From: Acanthaster planci
Lineage: Eukaryota; Echinodermata; Asteroidea; Valvatida; Acanthasteridae
DNA: 23,966 nt
Direction of reading: 5' to 3'
Assembly (NCBI RefSeq): GCF_001949145.1
Contig: NW_019091401.1
Span: 783,866-807,831 of the forward strand
Part shown: in pieces, positions 12,101 to 18,100 of the stretch
Layout: each line of letters starts with the position of its first letter
Position numbering within the stretch: the first letter of the stretch is position 1
Notes under the pieces: generated by a model
What the model saw: only the letters and a program-made list of their open reading frames with translations
Told to the model about the DNA's origin: nothing
The model's database searches: none
Made by a program: the position numbers and the translations under genes

Positions 12101-15100
12101 GCCAGCAGCTTTGTGCTCTTCCTGGTCAAGGAGAATGCCAGCAAGGCCAAGCATGTGCAGTTCGTGAGTGGCGTGCATTCCCTGAACTTCTGGCTGTCCA
12201 CACTCCTCTGGGATCTCATCAACTACGCAGTGCCCTGCATCCTTATCGTGGTAATGTTTGCTGCCTTTGGCATCGAGGCCTATGCTGGCGACTACCGTTT
12301 CTTTGCCATTTTGCTCCTCCTCCTCCTCCATGGCTGGTCCATCATCCCCCTCATGTACCTCTTCTCCTTCCTCTTCTCTGTGCCCTCCACGGCCTTTGTC
12401 CGCCTGACCATGTTCAACATCATCGTCGGCATTGCAGCCTTTATGGCAGTCAACATTCTTGAGATACCCTCGTTGAATCTGCAGTCTGTTGCCGATGCTC
12501 TCACATGGGTGTTCTCCATCTCACCGTCTTATTGCCTGGGCAAAGGCCTGTCTGATTTCTACGAGAACTATGGTGTTCTGAAGATCTGCAACAAGGACGA
12601 ATTCAGCAGATATTTCTGTAATGACCCCGATCTTGTCGCAAACAGTAAGTTTACAATTATTCCGACCTTTCTGTTGCATTCCGGTGGCCAGTGTATGAAT
12701 GACAAATGTTTAGGGAACTCAATTATGCTAATACACTGTGTGAGATTTGTTTTAAAGGTCAGCGGCTCAAAAATGGCTCCAGAACCTTCAACTCACTTTG
12801 TTGGGTTCAGTTACAAATGTTTTCTTTCCCTCCCTTTTGCAGATTCATTCTTCAGGTTTAATGACAACTATCTGGGCTTCAAGGCACCAGGTATCGGTTC
12901 AGAGTTGGTGTTCATGGCGGGCACTGGTGCCCTGTATTTCTTCTTGGTCATTCTGGTAGAGGAAGGCATATTGCGGTCATTGCGATACCGCCTGAGGGAC
13001 CTGTTCTGCGGGAGATCCCCCATGGATCCTCAGGTAGCACTGCTGCCGGAAACTGCTCTAGTGAGTGAGGGTCCATCTATCTTAAAGCAGGGTACCTTCG
13101 AAAAACTGGTTGGGTTTCAAAACACCCTATCGTGTGGTTCATCCACTCAGTGAAAGCAGTCCCATAGGAAACCACTGTGTTGTATATTTTACATCGAGGT
13201 ATTACTTTACCACCCTTCAGTGTAAATGGGCCATAAGCCCTTATCAGTAAAATAGTAATATCTTGATGATCTAAAAACCAGTGAAATTTTGCAATATTAT
13301 TTTGACTGTAGTTGGACTAGACATGTTTGCTCTGAAACTTGAGCTCCATGCGCAAGGTTCATTGTCAGTTAACCACTGGTTGTGGACTGGTCTTTGATCA
13401 AACTTTGTTTTGGGCTTTAGATCATAGTTTGCTACTATTCATAGGACCCTCGGATGGGTAATAGAGCACATAATGCACTTACACACATGCGATGGTCACA
13501 AAGAAAATGTGATTATATTCATCTGAATGTGCACAAAATAATGTGTTCCATGTTTCTTATGATGGCAGTGACATTCAAATGAATGCACTATCTTTATTTT
13601 CATTGCTGCCATTTTGTTTTTTCTTTTAATCAAAATCCCATTAACTGGTTCAAGAATAGGTTAAAACTCCATTATGCTGTGATAGAATGTGAGGTCACTA
13701 AACACCATGTAACTTGTCCTTCCTGAGCAGACCACATACTGTTCTTATCTTCTTGAAGCCTCATAGACATAAACTTGTTTACATATGTAAATTGTGTGGA
13801 CACGCCCTTTGTTTTTGCATAGTGAAGAAAAACTGGAGAGAAAACTCTGGTGGCGTTCTTTGAACAAATCCACACACCTCTAAGTATGCACTGCTACACC
13901 ATGTGGGCCACATGGATGCATTGACATGTGTTACTCTTGACTCTTGAGGCACAAGAAAATGTTTGCCTGTGCACAAGGATCACTGCATGCAAATGGAATG
14001 GTTTACCTTCCTGCCATCTTGAAATAACTGCTTGGTTCAAGAAGATACTCCCATCCTAATCGAGTGTATGCTCTCTCTCACACAGGGATCGCTATCCCTT
14101 TTTTTCATGCATGCAAGATTATACTCATGTCAACACAAGTAATGCATTCAAACACCAGCCCTCGTGTTCAAAAGAGCCACAGATGGATTTAGCATCCTTT
14201 ATTATACCTGTCTTTTGTGCGTCTACCATCTTTCCTCTGCAGGATGAGGACGTCCTCACAGAGAAGTCCCGCATCCTGGGCGGTCAATCCCTAACGGACG
14301 TACTAATCCTGAGGGACCTGCGCAAGGTCTACTCCAGCTCTGGCAAGCCCCCGCTGGTGGCCGTGGAGGGCACCTCACTGGGGATCCCTGCTGGTGAGTG
14401 CTTTGGCCTGCTGGGTGTCAACGGTGCCGGCAAGACCACCACCTTCAAGATGCTGACTGGAGACGAGTTGGTTACTGATGGTGACGCTCTGGTGGACGGG
14501 TTCAACATTAAAAGTAACATCAAGCAGGTGAAATGCCAAATATGAAAGACTGTAGATGGAATTGGTGCTTGCACTTAGGGTGGAGTTGGGCCATGACGCA
14601 CTCGTGCCTAGGGCCTACAGAACACTGGTACATAAGGACTGTAGACCTCTTGCTTGTGCATGTTCATGCATAAACCTGCTGCCCATGCCCAGCAGAAAGT
14701 GTACAAACCCACTGTTGTGTCAGCCCAACGCCACTGGGGCAAATTTCATAGATGCTGCCAAGCACCAACATTTGCTAAGCAAAGAAGAGATTTGATCAGC
14801 ACACGTGGGTAACCAGCCAAATTTTCATGCAGTGTATGTCTGCAGTGACTGGTTCTAAGGTGTATTTTGCTCAGCAATTTTGCCTAGCAGTTCCGTGAAA
14901 TTGGGCCCTAAGTCTGGACGCAGACAGTGGTATGGCAGCGAACTGCATTGGTATGCAACAGCCCTCTGTGTTGCTTTGAAAACATACTGTAGTGTGAAGA
15001 TAGACTTTCACATGACGGAAATCCTGCATGGCATCCTTTTTATCTCAAAATTGCATTCATACATTATTTGATAAATTACTTTTAAATGGCCTAAAAATGT

Positions 15101-18100
15101 CTTATTGGACTTGTGAAGTAGGGAACTTCACTGTTTTTTTGATCTTGCTGGTCTTTTTTATTTGGTTTGCACAGGTCCAGCAACGCATCGGCTACTGTCC
15201 GCAATTTGACGCTTTGATTGATCAGCTGACCGGACGCGAGACACTACGTCTGTACGCCCGGCTGCGCGGCATGAAGGAAGCTGTCATTGAGTCCAAGGTG
15301 CAGGAGCTTCTTGCCATGTTCAGTCTGACAGAGTACGCGGACAAACAAACCAAGACCTACAGGTATAAAGGTTGTTCATAAAAGTTTGTAAAAAGTTAAA
15401 GCCTTTCTCAGTTGTTGTGAAGACTATTGTCCTCCATTGCTTTATGGATTCACTGGACTCGGAAATAAAACGTTTGAAGCCACATTGGTTCGGGGGCTTA
15501 AGTGGTCCTTTCTTTCCTTATGTTTCTGTATATATCTTTACAAACTTTAAATTACTTTTAAATCAAAAACTTAATCTGCAATAGACATGTTATATATCAC
15601 GTTGTTGTTTCTTTTCTTAATAACCAGATTTTTCCATCTTGGAGGTAACACTTATTTTATATTACATTACCTTTGGAAATATAAGTACTGGTGTACTAAA
15701 CAGAATTTGACTCTTAAATCATATCTACTGTTTTACATTTGGATACGAAAATGCAACTTTACTTATCGCCGTATAGTCTGCAACATACATGTGAATTTCA
15801 TCTTTTGACCTAAGTCTACACTAGAGGCAATATTCAGGTCTGTTTAAACCTGCCCATGTATGCAATCCAACATTGCTGCTGGTGGTCACCAGATACGGAA
15901 AACCACAACAACCTACTATTAGGAAAAGTGGAAATGTATGCCTGACCTATGTAGACCACCTCTCACGGGCAAGCTCAGCAATGGAGGAAACATACCAGAA
16001 CCTTAAACACCATTCAAGTAATACTGTTTTAGATTTGTATTGGGGTGCTTTTACTGTCGCTAGAAGGCATGAAATGGCACATTTCTCCCTTAACCTTACA
16101 TGTCATAGTGTGGCCACCATTTCTACTTGAAAATTAAGCAGTTCTCATTAGGACGTTAAAAACGTCCCTAACTTCGAAGTGGCTCCAGCATTAACCAATC
16201 ACCACAGCATATCAAAGGACCTTTAACCCCACGCCAAAAATTCAGAAACATGGATGGAAGAGGGGTGGTGGAGGTTAAGCTGTGTGTTGCTTCGGTTGTT
16301 TGCAAGAGAATGAAAGCTAGCATGCTCCGCCCCTCTTTTCCTCTTTCTTGTGCCTTTGTGTTCTTTGCATTCATATAATCTGTTGCATAACTTCTTTGGT
16401 AATGCTGTGTCGGCCAGCCGAAATTGGGCTAAGCATGCAAAGCGTGGAGTCCAGTCATCCGAAAAATTCAGTGTCACTTAATTTTTCTGTAATTAAACAA
16501 TATGAAAAGATACCTTTAGGAGCTAGAGATCTGTGCAGCAGATACCAAGGTGTATCACTGCTTTTGATTTACCACCAGGTGTGCGCCATCTATAAGTGAT
16601 GGTAAAATTGTAAGGCCCCCCCAGACCAGGGTCTCATTTAAGACTGGGATGATATTTTTGGATTTCTATTGCTTTGAGACCGACCCTGTCATTTTGAAGG
16701 CTCACCTGGTGGTGAATCAAGGCCATGTGCACCATAAATCAGTGTATGAAATTAGCCAGAAATATACTACACTTAAACTTCAACAGTATTTTTGAGAGGT
16801 CTATAAGTGGGCCCCAACCCCTTCAGGCATGGATCCGGGGGGGATCTCCATTGGCAATTTGCTTTGGAAGGGGCCTTCCTCAAACTAAACGTTGGGAGAC
16901 CCTCAAAAATCATTAGGATAAACAGAGATAAAATGGCTTCACCAATGGGGACAACTACATGTAGGAAACCCCTCCCCCACCCCTTTATATGAACAAAATT
17001 TCCCAAAACTTCTCCCCTGCAAGAAACTCTTGCATCCACCCTGCCTAGGTTTCTACTCCCTTCTCCCCTTTTCAATACTTTGTTAATCCACTCCAAGTTC
17101 AAAGTATACAACTTCGAAAACACTGCAGAGTTCCTTACGACTAACTGCAGAATTTTACCCATTAACAGTGGAGGCAATAAGCGCAAGTTGAGCACCACCA
17201 TAGCACTGATCGGAGACCCACCCATTGTCTTCCTGGATGAGCCATCGACCGGCATGGACCCAGTCACCAAGCGACTGCTCTGGAAAGCCCTCTGCCAAGT
17301 CCGCAACGAGGGGCGCTGCATAGTGTTGACATCTCACAGGTAAACTAAACTGCAGGTGATGCTCTGGCTGTCACGCAAGCACCAGCCTGGAACATTAGCA
17401 AGTCAAAAGTGAACTTGCCAGCCCCTAGTGGAATAATAATCAAGGAGAAAATTGTAGTTTTTTGATAAAGTGGTGCTACCCAGTGACGCAAGTGCCAATG
17501 TGTAGATAAAAGCTTCTGAAAGTCTAAAAAATCTGCTTAGACTGGATTTAAATTATCACCTACAGTATATGAAGATGTTTGGTGTAATTTTGATGCATTA
17601 AGGCCGAGTTTTACAGTATATTTGGAAAATACGAGGGTACATCTTTGCAGGATACTGGCAACTTCTTGTGACTCATGATTACTAACATTTTGAAATGGTT
17701 AATATTGCTCTACAACAAATATGCAATGTGTTCTAGACAGATTCAGATTTTTAATATTTTGTGTTAAAGTTTGTTTATAAAGTCAAGTTCTGGTTGACAG
17801 ATTTCCGTATTCTTATGCCATGTTGTCCCATAGTCACATGTTAATTGTCGATGCACTGACAAGTCATCACACCCCTAATTTACATGTGGATTTTGTGACA
17901 GCATGGAAGAGTGTGAGGCTCTCTGCACTCGTCTGGCCATCATGGTCAATGGCCAGATCAAATGCCTCGGTAGCACACAACATCTCAAGAGCCGCTTTGG
18001 CGAAGGATTCACCGTACTGGCCAAGGTGTCCTCCCGGGATGGCATTCCGGACATGATGCCCCTGAAACAGTTCATAGAGACTCAGTTCCCAGGTGAGTGC

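Larger units (their letters stand above)
15363..17168 (+). other. Intron 16 (1806 bp)
   Basis: The longest intron. It splits the NBD2 signature codon. It contains a small hairpin (16148-16171), an element with 18-bp inverted ends (16564-16720) and a weaker foldback (16787-16910). Positions 15363-16140 show nothing recognisable. Confidence 0.8.

Noticed and set aside
11720-12331. A 203-codon minus-strand open frame
   Set aside because: It lies wholly antisense to the GC-rich exon 13 and its product is a low-complexity mirror of the sense codons, with no recognisable domain.
11348-13153. A continuous 601-codon + strand frame spanning exon 13, intron 13 and exon 14
   Set aside because: The parts match ABCA3 on both sides, but the 66 residues between do not. 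They are bounded by a strong donor and acceptor, so splicing is the better model. The frame before 11409 and after 13060 is also intronic.
14556-14795. A 79-codon + strand frame in intron 15
   Set aside because: Ends inside the foldback element, no similarity to ABCA or to any other family; ordinary intron sequence.
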